This document shows positions 16,121 through 25,281 of a stretch of DNA of 64,000 nucleotides, piece after piece (within the stretch, counting starts at the first letter, position 1; every line of letters starts with the position of its first letter). This DNA is from JABFXX01 sp964419605 (GTDB lineage Bacteria; Myxococcota_A; Polyangia; Haliangiales; Haliangiaceae): positions 1 through 64,000 of the forward strand of contig CAYQQM010000010.1 in the NCBI GenBank assembly GCA_964419605.1, given 5' to 3'. The position numbers and the translations under genes were made by a program. A model generated the notes under the pieces. That model ran no database searches, had not been told where the DNA came from, and was given only the letters and a program-made list of their open reading frames with translations.

Positions 16121-17556
16121 CGACTGTTCGCCCATAGTCGGAGTACGCTGCACAACGTGTCGCGCAGATCGGAATCCACTGCGCTCGTTCCAAGAAATCG
16201 CCCAGCACCGCCGTCCGCTGTCACGAGGGGACCAATCGTGGCTTGCAACGCCGGTCCGCCGATGGCGATCACGGCGAGCCCATCGTCGTCGGAAACTCGG
16301 CTCGTCAATTCCGCCAGCCGCTCGGGTGCCAACATGACAAGTTCGCCGCTGGGCGGCGCCACAATCACCGCATCGGGTTTTACCGCCGGCAACTCATCAT
16401 GACCTTCCACATCGACGAGAGTCACAAGCAGCGTCGCAGCTTCAAACTCAAATTGAAGGTGGAGTCGGCCGCGATCCCCTTGCAATGCGGACATGAGTAC
16501 CCGATGCCCGGGCGGACTGGCTAGCCCTACCATCGCATTAACACCCTCAGCGATCGAGCCCCATAGCTCCACGCGAAACTGCGGCAACGTCCCGATCGGA
16601 ACCGATGGAGCCAGAGCGAGATCGCCCAGCAACAGTGGATCGGCGAGCAACACGATCATGCGCTGAATTGCAGAGACCAAGGTTGGCTGCTGTGAAGGAG
16701 CGGCAGCTCGGCTCCGCAATTTTATCGGCGTCTTAACAACCCCGAGCTCCCGCAACCCCGCTTCCGTGCGACGCCGCGCATCTTCATCGACGAAGTGCTT
16801 GTCCGTATCATCGCGAACGGCGGCGTCCAGGAGCAACTCCGAAACGCGAGCGTTGAGCGTATGCGGAGAGTCGCTCTCTCCTGGCTCGAACCGAAACAGC
16901 CCACTGTTGTAGCGCAGCAGCACGAAAAACGCATCGGAGCCCGAAACCGTGCCTACCTCCGCGTGAACGACCCGGCCCGAGTCCAGCACGAGTCTCCCGA
17001 CCGCAGGTCCAACCGATACCGCGATGGTGCCCGACTTTCGGCTAAATTCGAGCATGGTGAGCAGATCGGCGATTGGAACTTGACTGCAGTCACCCGCAAG
17101 GCCGGTAATGCCTCGGGTCGCGTTCGCATGTGCACCGCGGCGAGCTTCGATCGTATTTGTCACCCGTACGCGCAACTCATCTGCGGCAAAAGGCTTAACG
17201 AGGTAGTCCGTTGCTCCGCTCGTCAGCAAGTTCACCCGCGTTGTTACGGCACGGTCTACCGAAACGAACACAAATGCCGGCGCGCCTGGGCCACATAGCT
17301 CAAACGTGCGGCGCATGAATGTGACGCCCGACATGTCGGAGAGGATGGAATCAGCAACGACCGCGTCGACTTTCGCTCGCCGCATGATGTCGAGTGCAGA
17401 TTCACCGTCGCGCGCCCATTCAACCCGGTAGTCGCATTGCGCGAGCGCGAGCTCAACCGCCCGCTCGGAGATCCGATCACCATCGGCGACCAGGACCGTC
17501 GGTCGGTCGTCGATCGTTGGCGGGCTTCGCTCGTCAGCTTGGAGGCGTGGCTTCAC
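16117..17556 (-). CDS. REC-DUF4388 response regulator with GTPase-like tail
   Basis: A 479-residue protein. Residues ~20-137 form a receiver with Asp25/Asp27, phospho-acceptor Asp69 (VVADSILSD) and Lys121 (LVKPF). Residues ~147-235 fit the DUF4388/PATAN domain (GITGLAGDCSQVPIADLLTM, GRLVLDSGRVVHAEVG). The C-terminal third (~340-479) has FEFEAATLLVTLVDVEGHDELP, which looks like the DxxG switch II strand of small GTPases, then alternating strands and helices, but I see no P-loop GxxxxGKS. It may be a nucleotide-free GTPase-fold or an unrelated alpha/beta domain. It overlaps the CheW-like gene upstream by 23 bases and the kinase downstream by 4. Confidence 0.85.
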   Translation of the reverse strand: MKPRLQADERSPPTIDDRPTVLVADGDRISERAVELALAQCDYRVEWARDGESALDIMRRAKVDAVVADSILSDMSGVTFMRRTFELCGPGAPAFVFVSVDRAVTTRVNLLTSGATDYLVKPFAADELRVRVTNTIEARRGAHANATRGITGLAGDCSQVPIADLLTMLEFSRKSGTIAVSVGPAVGRLVLDSGRVVHAEVGTVSGSDAFFVLLRYNSGLFRFEPGESDSPHTLNARVSELLLDAAVRDDTDKHFVDEDARRRTEAGLRELGVVKTPIKLRSRAAAPSQQPTLVSAIQRMIVLLADPLLLGDLALAPSVPIGTLPQFRVELWGSIAEGVNAMVGLASPPGHRVLMSALQGDRGRLHLQFEFEAATLLVTLVDVEGHDELPAVKPDAVIVAPPSGELVMLAPERLAELTSRVSDDDGLAVIAIGGPALQATIGPLVTADGGAGRFLGTSAVDSDLRDTLCSVLRLWANSR

Positions 17557-18040
17557 GCCCCTCCCTCGTGAGCTTGCGAGCTAACGCCAGCTCAGCTTCC
17601 GTAAGGAGTCTACCCACATCGATCACCACACCTGAAGGATAGCCCTCTAGCTCAGCGATGCCAGCAGCGGAAAATCCGGCGGTGATCGCCCCAGATCTCG
17701 AGACGAAAATCGTTCTGGGTACAGCCCTGCACACGGGCAGCGGCTGGACTGTAACGCAGCGCCCAACCCGAAGCCCAACACGAGTCGCATCGGGTAGCGT
17801 AACGATCACCCACGCATCCGCCGATGCTCCCAGGCCCAGCAACTCGCCCAAGTCCCAGCCTGCAATTTCCTGACCTTCAAGCTCGAGCACCCACATCGCC
17901 CGGTCAACAGCGCGGGCCCTCGTCTCCTCGGAGCGTCGGATCTGATGGATCACGTCCGCTTCGACTGCCACGACCAGATCACCGCACATCGCCAACAATG
18001 CGAGGCGGGAACCGGCGGGGTGGTTGGGTAAGTTGATCAT
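17534..18040 (-). CDS. CheW-like adaptor protein
   Basis: A 168-residue single-domain protein placed directly after the CheA hybrid, whose stop overlaps its ATG by four bases. The segments LALLAMCGDLVVAVEADVIHQI, EIAGWDLGELLGL, VGLRVGRCVTV and EGYPSGVVIDVGRLL follow the strand order of CheW/CheA-P5 domains. It is divergent from the canonical CheW of the same operon (24399-24902), so it probably serves as a second adaptor or couples a different receptor or regulator to the array. Confidence 0.75.
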   Translation of the reverse strand: MINLPNHPAGSRLALLAMCGDLVVAVEADVIHQIRRSEETRARAVDRAMWVLELEGQEIAGWDLGELLGLGASADAWVIVTLPDATRVGLRVGRCVTVQPLPVCRAVPRTIFVSRSGAITAGFSAAGIAELEGYPSGVVIDVGRLLTEAELALARKLTREGREATPPS

Positions 18041-21000
18041 GAGTGTTTCGCCGCTCCACGCACGGCAAGCCGCTCAAGCACCGAGCCCAAGATTTCCGGC
18101 GAGAACGGCTTGGTCAAGTATTCGCGCGCTCCCAGATCAATCGCTTGGTCGATATGCTTCTGGCCAGAGCGGCTAGAGATCACGACGACCGGGATCGCTT
18201 TGTATGCGGGCAAATACTGCATCTCGCGGATCAATTCATATCCGTGCATCCGCGGCATTTCCAGGTCGGTAAACACCAATGAAAACGACATCGTTCGCAG
18301 TTTCTCAAGCGCATCTTGACCGTCGACTGCGGTCACGATTTCGACTCCAAGACCGAGCAGCATGCGCTCTGCCACCTTGCGCACGGATAGCGAGTCGTCG
18401 ACGAATAGCACCCGCAGCTTGTCCTCTGGCAGCGGCGCAACTTCGGTGACTGCGATCTTGGCCGGCGCTTCCAGTTGCAAGCCGTTTTGTCCCCCTGCCT
18501 CGGCAGACTGAGTCGCAGACGAAGCCGACGATGTAGTGGCAGAGGGCGCAGCCTGTCTTGCGACCACATGGCCACGCACATCTCCGCGTTGATCATCCGC
18601 CGCTTCAGCGGCCAATACCCCGGGCACGTCAAAGATGAGCACCAGCTCGCCGTCGCCGCGCTGGGTCGATCCAGAGAACAGTGGGTGACCGTCGAGCAAG
18701 TTGCCCAGACTCTTCACCACGATCTCCTCCTGCCCAACTACTTCATCGGCTTCAATCGCAATCCGCTCTCCGCCCACCATGCACACCACCAGCACGCTCT
18801 CGGAACGAGGCGTATCATCTGCAAACATCACGCGTGTATCGTGAACCGCCATGAGGTGTTCTCCGACCTTGACGCGATTACGCCCAAACGTATCCACCGC
18901 TTCCACACCTTCCCGCGTGAGGATCCGCTCGGCAAACGTGATCGGTAGTGCCAGCGTCACTCCACCACTGCGCACCAGCACCGCTTGCGTAATCGACATC
19001 GATAGCGGCAGCGAGATGCGGAACGTTGTTCCCATGCCCGGCGTTGAGAGGATCTCGATCGAACCGTTCAGGCGATCGATCGCCCTGCGGACTACGTTGC
19101 CACCAACGCCCCGTCCTGCAACGTCACCGGTTGCGGTGGAAGTGCTAATTCCATGCACGAATACCAGCTCGAGGACGCGCGAATCCGACTCCGCCACCGA
19201 CGCGTCGATAATCCCCTTTTCGACCCCAATCGCTTTGAGCTTGGCGGTATCGATACCCGCACCGTCGTCAGAGATCTCGAGCACGACTTGGCCCTGGTCC
19301 TGCCGCGCCGCCAAGGTCAGCGTTCCTGCAGCCGGCTTCCCGAGCTGACGGCGCCGGTCCGGCGCCTCGATGCCGTGGGCGACGGCGTTACGCACCATGT
19401 GCAGTAGGGGGCCAAACAGCGCATCGGAAATCGACTTGTCGATTGCCACTTGTTCGCCGCGAACGACAATCTCCACTTCGCGACCCAGCCGCTGCGCCGC
19501 ATCGCGGACGGGCAGTTGCAAACGCGTGAACAGTGTGTCCAGCGTGAGCATCCGGGCTTGCGTAATCTCGGTTTGAAGGTCGGCGATAACCGAGCTGAGC
19601 GCCTCACTGTCCTCGGTGAGTCTCTGCATCTCAGTCGCGATCTCGCGCCGCATCTCCGCGATGTCGCTGGTCGCCTCATCTAGCTGACGCGATAGCACGT
19701 GGATTTCCTCGTAATGATCGAGTTCCAACGCGCCGAAGCCGTTTGCAACCACGGGTGCTGCCACGGGTGCTACCACGTCTCGACTCGATCTACGACGACG
19801 ACCATCGAGGTTGGCGAATTGGGTGGAGGTCGCAAAATCGTCCACTAGCCGGATCACCACACCTTGGCGATCTTGATCCACGTCCTGAAGATTCTGCATC
19901 CGATCGATACGCGCCAAAATTCGCGACCGAGCCACAACCAGCTCTCCGACCAAGTCGAGCAGGCCGTCGAGGCGGTCAGCCGCGACCCGAATGAACCTTC
20001 GTTCTCCAACTCCCTCCGTGCCGGTCGGCAACTCGTGTGCGCTCTGAGCGGACTCGGCATCCAAGCCTTTGGACGCGTGAGATGCGTGAGACGCATGCGA
20101 CGCATGAGACGCCTGCGAAGGCGAAGACTCATGCCCACTGCTCCCTCTCCGCGACTCCGCTGCCGAGCTTGCCCATACCGGATCGCTGTCTGCAATCCAA
20201 GACGTGGTCGCGGACTGCGCCTTGCCGAGGCTGGCGAGGCGCGATGTTGTTCGCGCCAAGTCAACCTCGACCAATCCCTGTGATGCCGCGCGGGCGATGT
20301 TCGCTCGCAACGAAGCGTGCTCCTCGGAAAGGATCCGTACGACTTGTCGCAAATCGGGAATCGTGGAGCTTGCCACGCTTCTCTCGATAAATGCCTCGAT
20401 GATGTGCAACTGACGCCCCAGCGGCCCCATGCCGACGGAGTTCGACGCGCCCTTTAGCGTGTGATACATGCGGAACATCGTCGAAAGTTCGGCGTTGGGC
20501 CGAGAACTCTTTTCGATCTTCACCAGGATCCGATCGAGGTCGTCGAGGAGTGAACTTGACTCTTCGAGGTACACCTCCCACTCCTCGCTGGAAGGTAACG
20601 TGACCTTATGGCGAGTGGGCGCGCTCGTTGGTGCGGCCTGAACCGAGGCCTTCGAGGGCGTTTGCGGCTGCACCATCGAAGCAAATTGCTCGACGAGAGA
20701 CGCGAGTGCTGTTACATCCACCTTGTCGAGCGCCTCGCACAGCGTTTGGCCCTTTGCAGCCACAGCCGCCGCTTGAGTTTCGCCGACGATCATCGCCGAC
20801 CCCTTCAAGCGGTGCAGTACTCGCTCGGCGCGCGACGCCGCGACACCGCGCGCTTGACCCTTGTTTTCCTGGATCTGTTTCACCAACGCGCGAAGGTCAT
20901 CGAGGGCCCGACGCGCCTCCTCCCGGAAAATACTGCGCGTCTCTTCGTCTTCGCTGTCCAACGCTGCCGATTGAGATGCGGACTGCATCGCCGACGAGGC

Positions 21001-22074
21001 AGACGATGGGGCCTGAACTGGAGGCACAATCGCGATTGCCGGCGGTGCAGCCGCGGCCAGTACTGGCGCGGCTGCCGGTGCCGCGGCCCCTGGGGCGGAT
21101 GCCGTCGCCCCAGGGGGACTTCCTCCGGCGCGCCCGAACGTCAATGCAACCAGGTCCTCGACGGATCGCCGCAGTTCAACAACCATCTCCGGCGTGAAGC
21201 CTCGTTTATTGATCTCTTCGGTCCGCTTGTGGAGTTCTCCCGCTCTCTGCGCGACAGCCGTTTGACCCACGCTTGCGGCAGCACCTTTCAGCAAGTGCAG
21301 CAACCGAGCGCATTGAACCGCGGCTTCGCGGTCGGCCGATTCGGCCTCCAAACGCCCCACATAGCCTTTTAGATTGTTAAGCGTTTCGGTCGCTTCCTCC
21401 CTGAAAACACCGACCAGCTCGTCTTCGGGCTCGTCCGGCGCGTTCGTTGCCCCCGGCGCTGAGGTCGGAGCGGTGGCAGCGGCCTCCGGTGCCGCACCGG
21501 GCTCATCCCAACCCTCATCCGCACTCGAGGCCAGCGGCGCCGCCTCTAGTTTTGGAATAGCGGGCAGTTTCCCCGTGGTCGTTGCCGAGGCGGTGGCCGA
21601 GGCAGCAGCGGGTTGCGGCGGTGATTCGTCTGAATCGAGCTTCTGTACTGCGTCTTTCAGTCGCGTCAGAAATGCCGCACCGCGCTTGCCTGCTTCCCCT
21701 CCGCGCCCCCCGAGCTCGTGCTCCAAAATGATCCTGAGCTCCGAACTTCCATCGAGGCACAGCGACGCGATCCGCTTGAGCCGAGCCGCGTGCTGCTTGA
21801 TCATCCGAACCGACTCCGCCGCCGATCCCGCCAGGTCTTCCAGTTGGCGAGCGGTCCCCGACATGCTGTCAAGGCCGATCAAGGCGGACGACCCAGCAAT
21901 CCCGTGCAACCCTACGACCATTAGGTCGAGCGGAGCTTGCCACGTACGTTCGGCCGGAAGTGCGACGGTAGCTGTCGAGACAATCGTCTTCGCATTCTTC
22001 TCCACATCGGTAAGAAATCGCGAGACGTCGCCATGGAACGACTCCCGCACATCTTCGAGGCCGAACGTCGTCAT
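18037..22074 (-). CDS. CheA hybrid histidine kinase with multiple Hpt domains (ChpA-like)
   Basis: Central kinase of the operon, 1345 residues, cytosolic. Four Hpt-like regions: His57 in an atypical LHGIAGSSALIG (Lys of HxxKG replaced by Ala), His260 (LLHLLKGAA), His421 (LHRLKGSA) and His538 (YHTLKGAS). They are separated by Ala/Pro/Ser-rich linkers. Then come a dimerisation region (~690-850), the HATPase (N box MVRNAVAHG near 893-901, G1 ISDDGAG, G2 GRGVGGNVV), a CheW-like P5 domain and a C-terminal receiver (from ~1220: FVDDS, FTDLEMP, LTKPF). This layout is like Pseudomonas ChpA of the pilus chemosensory system. The C-terminal receiver may act as phosphate sink or output. Confidence 0.94.
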   Translation of the reverse strand: MTTFGLEDVRESFHGDVSRFLTDVEKNAKTIVSTATVALPAERTWQAPLDLMVVGLHGIAGSSALIGLDSMSGTARQLEDLAGSAAESVRMIKQHAARLKRIASLCLDGSSELRIILEHELGGRGGEAGKRGAAFLTRLKDAVQKLDSDESPPQPAAASATASATTTGKLPAIPKLEAAPLASSADEGWDEPGAAPEAAATAPTSAPGATNAPDEPEDELVGVFREEATETLNNLKGYVGRLEAESADREAAVQCARLLHLLKGAAASVGQTAVAQRAGELHKRTEEINKRGFTPEMVVELRRSVEDLVALTFGRAGGSPPGATASAPGAAAPAAAPVLAAAAPPAIAIVPPVQAPSSASSAMQSASQSAALDSEDEETRSIFREEARRALDDLRALVKQIQENKGQARGVAASRAERVLHRLKGSAMIVGETQAAAVAAKGQTLCEALDKVDVTALASLVEQFASMVQPQTPSKASVQAAPTSAPTRHKVTLPSSEEWEVYLEESSSLLDDLDRILVKIEKSSRPNAELSTMFRMYHTLKGASNSVGMGPLGRQLHIIEAFIERSVASSTIPDLRQVVRILSEEHASLRANIARAASQGLVEVDLARTTSRLASLGKAQSATTSWIADSDPVWASSAAESRRGSSGHESSPSQASHASHASHASHASKGLDAESAQSAHELPTGTEGVGERRFIRVAADRLDGLLDLVGELVVARSRILARIDRMQNLQDVDQDRQGVVIRLVDDFATSTQFANLDGRRRRSSRDVVAPVAAPVVANGFGALELDHYEEIHVLSRQLDEATSDIAEMRREIATEMQRLTEDSEALSSVIADLQTEITQARMLTLDTLFTRLQLPVRDAAQRLGREVEIVVRGEQVAIDKSISDALFGPLLHMVRNAVAHGIEAPDRRRQLGKPAAGTLTLAARQDQGQVVLEISDDGAGIDTAKLKAIGVEKGIIDASVAESDSRVLELVFVHGISTSTATGDVAGRGVGGNVVRRAIDRLNGSIEILSTPGMGTTFRISLPLSMSITQAVLVRSGGVTLALPITFAERILTREGVEAVDTFGRNRVKVGEHLMAVHDTRVMFADDTPRSESVLVVCMVGGERIAIEADEVVGQEEIVVKSLGNLLDGHPLFSGSTQRGDGELVLIFDVPGVLAAEAADDQRGDVRGHVVARQAAPSATTSSASSATQSAEAGGQNGLQLEAPAKIAVTEVAPLPEDKLRVLFVDDSLSVRKVAERMLLGLGVEIVTAVDGQDALEKLRTMSFSLVFTDLEMPRMHGYELIREMQYLPAYKAIPVVVISSRSGQKHIDQAIDLGAREYLTKPFSPEILGSVLERLAVRGAAKHS
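20070..20112 (-). repeat. Nine-base tandem repeat coding (Ala-Ser-His)n in CheA linker
   Basis: Inside the CheA gene, a 9-bp repeat codes five consecutive ASH units (residues ~655-668) in the linker before the dimerisation domain. Such short tandem repeats can change in number by slippage in 9-base steps without breaking the frame. Confidence 0.7.
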
Positions 22075-22075
22075 A

Positions 22076-24367
22076 TTATCGAGCTCCAGTTACGCGGAAC
22101 TTTGCAATCGACCGGCGGAGCTGATCAGACAGCCGCACCAAATCGCCCACCGTAGCCACTGTGGCTTCGGCACCTTTCTCCGTATCGGCGGCAATCGCTG
22201 ATACCGCTTCCATCGTTTTTGCAACCTTCTGCGCTTGGTCGACCTGCATCTTGGCAACGTTTGAAATCGTCGCCACGAGGCCAGCCGATTGGTCCGAAGC
22301 AGCGCGAATCTTGCGCAGCGATTCACCGGCAGCGCCTACCGTCTGCGACTCGTCTTCCACGACCTGCGTCTGCTGTTCAATCGCTTTGATGGTTTCGTTG
22401 GTCTCGGCGGTAATCGCCTTCACCAGCTTCTCGATGTCTTTCGTTGCACTGGTTGCACGTTCAGCCAGCTTTCGAACTTCGTCGGCGACGACGCGGAAAC
22501 CGCGACCGTGCTCGCCGGCGCGCGCGGCTTCGATGGCGGCGTTAAGTGCAAGCATGTTGGTCTGTTCTGAAATTCGCGAAATCGTTCCGACGATGGAGGT
22601 AATTTCCATCGAGCGATCGCCGAGGTTCTTCATTTTCTTCGCACCCGATTGCACGTTGGCGCGAAGCGAATCCATACCTTCGATAACGTTCTCTACGACC
22701 TTCTCGCCTTCCTGCGCCGTTACGGCGGTGTGTTTCGTCGCGGTAGAGGCGCCATCGGCGTTTACGCTAACTTCGGAAATCTGCCGCGCGACGTCTGCGA
22801 CCAGCGCGCGCGCCACACCGACCTCTCGGTTCTGATTCGTTGCACCCGCGGCCATCTTTTTCGCAACATCCGAAATCGACCGCACCGCGTTTTCGCTGCT
22901 CGCGACCTGCTTCGACACTTCGCCGATCAGGCTCTCTAGCGACTCCAGCAACAGGTTAAAGGCGTCGGCAACGTTGCCGAGAGCACCCGTGGTGGTGACG
23001 GCGCGAACCGTTAGATTCCCGTCAGATGCGTCGGACACGACCCGTAGCAGATCCACGATGTTTTGCTGGATTTGCGTGTTCTCATCTTGCACCCGGCGCT
23101 GTAGTTCACGCGCTTCGACGAGAGCGCGGTTAATCTCATTAAAGTCAGAAACGATGTTCGCCGTTTCGTCCTTGTTCGCAGTCGTAAACTGCTCTTCGGT
23201 ACCGCGCACCATGCGCTTGGTCGCTTGACCGAGAGTCGTCACAAGGTCGGCAATACCGACGTAGAAGCCTGCAAACACGTAGGCCAGCAACAGAATGCCT
23301 AACAGCGTGAGTGCTACACCTTGCCGGCGGTCTTGCTCGTACTTGACCACGCGTTTCTCGATGAGTCCATCGAGTTCTGGGTCGACTGTGCCGTAAAACT
23401 TGCCGAGCCGCTCCAGCACCGTAAACCCAGCCTCAACCAGCGACGAGCTGTTGAGCCCTGCTGCCGCTTGACCCGCTTCAGGCGCAAGCGCTGCGCGGAG
23501 ATGCGTTGTGCGAATGGTATCGGCTAGCGTTAGAACCGCGGCTTTGAGACTCAAGAACGGCTCGAGAACGTTCTTCTCCAAGGTGGTACTGTTTCCGAAG
23601 TCCTTTGTATTTTTGATCGCGGACTTAATGTTGACGTTCTCCAAGTCGTCGAGAATGCTGAGGCCCTTGGTCAACGGGCCTACGACCGCATACGCATATT
23701 CGACTTTGTCCGGGTTTTGCAGCATCGCATTCGCGATTTGGCTCACGATATCGGCGGCAAGCGTTGGACCTTTCGCCGTTACCACGTCCATCAACCAGTA
23801 CGAGTCCAGGTCGGGGTCGAGGACCAGTTTTGAATAGGTAGCGACATAGTTGGTGACGAGGTCCATCGTTACCGCGGTTGCACTGGCGTGCATTGCACTG
23901 ATCTCCGCAGCGCTAGCGTTTCCCGCGGCCAGAACCTTGGCCCACGCAGCTTTGACCTCTTTCCAACGCGCGCTCGTGCGCAACTGCGAGCCGTACTTTT
24001 CATCCATGGCGTCGACTTGCTTTTCAAATTGAGCCGCCTCGTCGACGAGAGCTGCCTCGATCTTGGCCATTTCGCGATTGCCAGTCGCGCGTGCGACCGA
24101 GGCCAGCCAGTGACGCCGCTGCCTGTTGAGGTACTTGTGCAGCGGCTCGATGTACAAGACACCGATGCGTTCGAGGCGGGCAAATTCAAGGCTGTCCGTC
24201 GCCGCGACGTATTGCAACCTGGCCACAACCAACTGCGGCACGAGAAGCAACACGCCGATCAACGCAAACTTTGGCAAGAACCGAAGTTTGCTGAGCACGA
24301 AGGTCGCTGGTCGAACCACCAACTGGAAAATGCGTTTCAATTCAGATGTATGTTGCTCGGCAGTCAT
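22076..24367 (-). CDS. Methyl-accepting chemotaxis protein
   Basis: Transmembrane receptor of 763 residues feeding the CheA hybrid, whose start lies one base after its stop. TM1 is near residues 32-49 (FALIGVLLLVPQLVVA), followed by a ~290-residue helical extracytoplasmic region, TM2 near 345-365 (LLGILLLAYVFAGFYVG), a HAMP-like linker and a long signalling coiled coil. The hairpin tip reads ISEQTNMLALNAAIEAARAG, the invariant contact site for CheA and CheW. The large helical sensor region is PilJ-like in layout. No C-terminal pentapeptide for CheR tethering is seen, consistent with the lack of CheR and CheB here. Confidence 0.95.
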   Translation of the reverse strand: MTAEQHTSELKRIFQLVVRPATFVLSKLRFLPKFALIGVLLLVPQLVVARLQYVAATDSLEFARLERIGVLYIEPLHKYLNRQRRHWLASVARATGNREMAKIEAALVDEAAQFEKQVDAMDEKYGSQLRTSARWKEVKAAWAKVLAAGNASAAEISAMHASATAVTMDLVTNYVATYSKLVLDPDLDSYWLMDVVTAKGPTLAADIVSQIANAMLQNPDKVEYAYAVVGPLTKGLSILDDLENVNIKSAIKNTKDFGNSTTLEKNVLEPFLSLKAAVLTLADTIRTTHLRAALAPEAGQAAAGLNSSSLVEAGFTVLERLGKFYGTVDPELDGLIEKRVVKYEQDRRQGVALTLLGILLLAYVFAGFYVGIADLVTTLGQATKRMVRGTEEQFTTANKDETANIVSDFNEINRALVEARELQRRVQDENTQIQQNIVDLLRVVSDASDGNLTVRAVTTTGALGNVADAFNLLLESLESLIGEVSKQVASSENAVRSISDVAKKMAAGATNQNREVGVARALVADVARQISEVSVNADGASTATKHTAVTAQEGEKVVENVIEGMDSLRANVQSGAKKMKNLGDRSMEITSIVGTISRISEQTNMLALNAAIEAARAGEHGRGFRVVADEVRKLAERATSATKDIEKLVKAITAETNETIKAIEQQTQVVEDESQTVGAAGESLRKIRAASDQSAGLVATISNVAKMQVDQAQKVAKTMEAVSAIAADTEKGAEATVATVGDLVRLSDQLRRSIAKFRVTGAR

Positions 24368-24398
24368 GTTTTTTCCTCTCCGGTCGTGGACGCGAACG

Positions 24399-24902
24399 TT
24401 AAAACTTCAAGCGCTCGATCGAGCGCACAATGGTAGGTGTGTCGAGAATCGTTATTAAACCGCCATGGTCATCGGGTAAGAAGCCCGCGACCTCAGGAGG
24501 TTCGCGGCCACGAACGGCGGGGGTGAAGTTCGCTTCGTTGAACGGGAAAACGCCAATAACGCGGTCGATCGTCAGTGCGCACAGGGTGCGGTGAGCACGC
24601 GCGAGGATCAGTGCCATTCCAGGCTTCGTTCCCGAATCCAAGCCAAACAAAATCCGCGCGTCGACGAGCGCAAGCGTGGCACCGCGCAACGCAAATGCCC
24701 CGATAATGGGGGCCGGGGCTCGAGGTACGGGTAGCAGTTTCTCTACCGTTACGACCTCGCGAACCAGCGCCACGTCGAGTGCAAACGTCTTTTCGGCGAT
24801 TGCAAAGCACACCAAGCTGTCGAACCTTGCGGCAGCAGCCTGGGAACCATCAGACGTCGCGGAGCCAGTCTCGCGCGCGCTTCCTGTGTTGAACTCACTC
24901 AT
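24399..24902 (-). CDS. CheW adaptor protein
   Basis: A 167-residue CheW with about 25 disordered N-terminal residues. Diagnostic segments: LVCFAIAEKTFALDVALVREVV, LLPVPRAPAPIIGAFALRGATLALVDARILFGL, and a final GGLITILDTPTIVRSIERL. It links receptor and CheA in the signalling array. Its ATG overlaps the stop of the CheY-like gene by four bases (ATGA), and the receptor gene starts 31 bases after it. Confidence 0.92.
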   Translation of the reverse strand: MSEFNTGSARETGSATSDGSQAAAARFDSLVCFAIAEKTFALDVALVREVVTVEKLLPVPRAPAPIIGAFALRGATLALVDARILFGLDSGTKPGMALILARAHRTLCALTIDRVIGVFPFNEANFTPAVRGREPPEVAGFLPDDHGGLITILDTPTIVRSIERLKF

Positions 24903-25261
24903 GCGCAGTAACGGCGAATGATGTCCTCAATACGGCGCTTATCCCAAGGCTTGGCCACGTGATCGGCGGCGCCTTGCTTCTTGCCCCAGAACACGTCGCT
25001 TTCGTTTGCCTTCGACGTCACTAGGACCACCGGTATCCCCGAGGTGTCGGGATCTTTGCTCAGCATCCGACAGGTTGCGAAACCGTCGGTCACTGGCATT
25101 ACGACGTCGAGAAAGATCAGCGCCGGCTTGTGCTGTTTGGCCATGGCAAGTCCTTCCTTGCCATCGGAGGCAAGCAGCACGTGGTGCCCTGCCCCGTTCA
25201 CAACACGAGCAATCAATTCGCGATCAGTTTGGGCATCATCGACAACAAGAATAGTAGACAC
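24899..25261 (-). CDS. CheY/PilH-like single-domain response regulator
   Basis: A 120-residue stand-alone receiver: acidic pair Asp8/Asp9 (VVDDAQ), phospho-acceptor Asp52 (FLDVVMPVTDG), Thr82 (VTSKANESD) and Lys104 (VAKPWDKR). The sequence WGKKQGAADHVAKPW is close to PilH-type regulators of type IV pilus systems, in my judgement, rather than flagellar CheY. It is the likely diffusible output or phosphate sink of the CheA hybrid. Coupled by ATGA to the CheW gene downstream. Confidence 0.9.
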   Translation of the reverse strand: MSTILVVDDAQTDRELIARVVNGAGHHVLLASDGKEGLAMAKQHKPALIFLDVVMPVTDGFATCRMLSKDPDTSGIPVVLVTSKANESDVFWGKKQGAADHVAKPWDKRRIEDIIRRYCA

Positions 25262-25281
25262 TTCGACCTCCTGAGTTGTGG

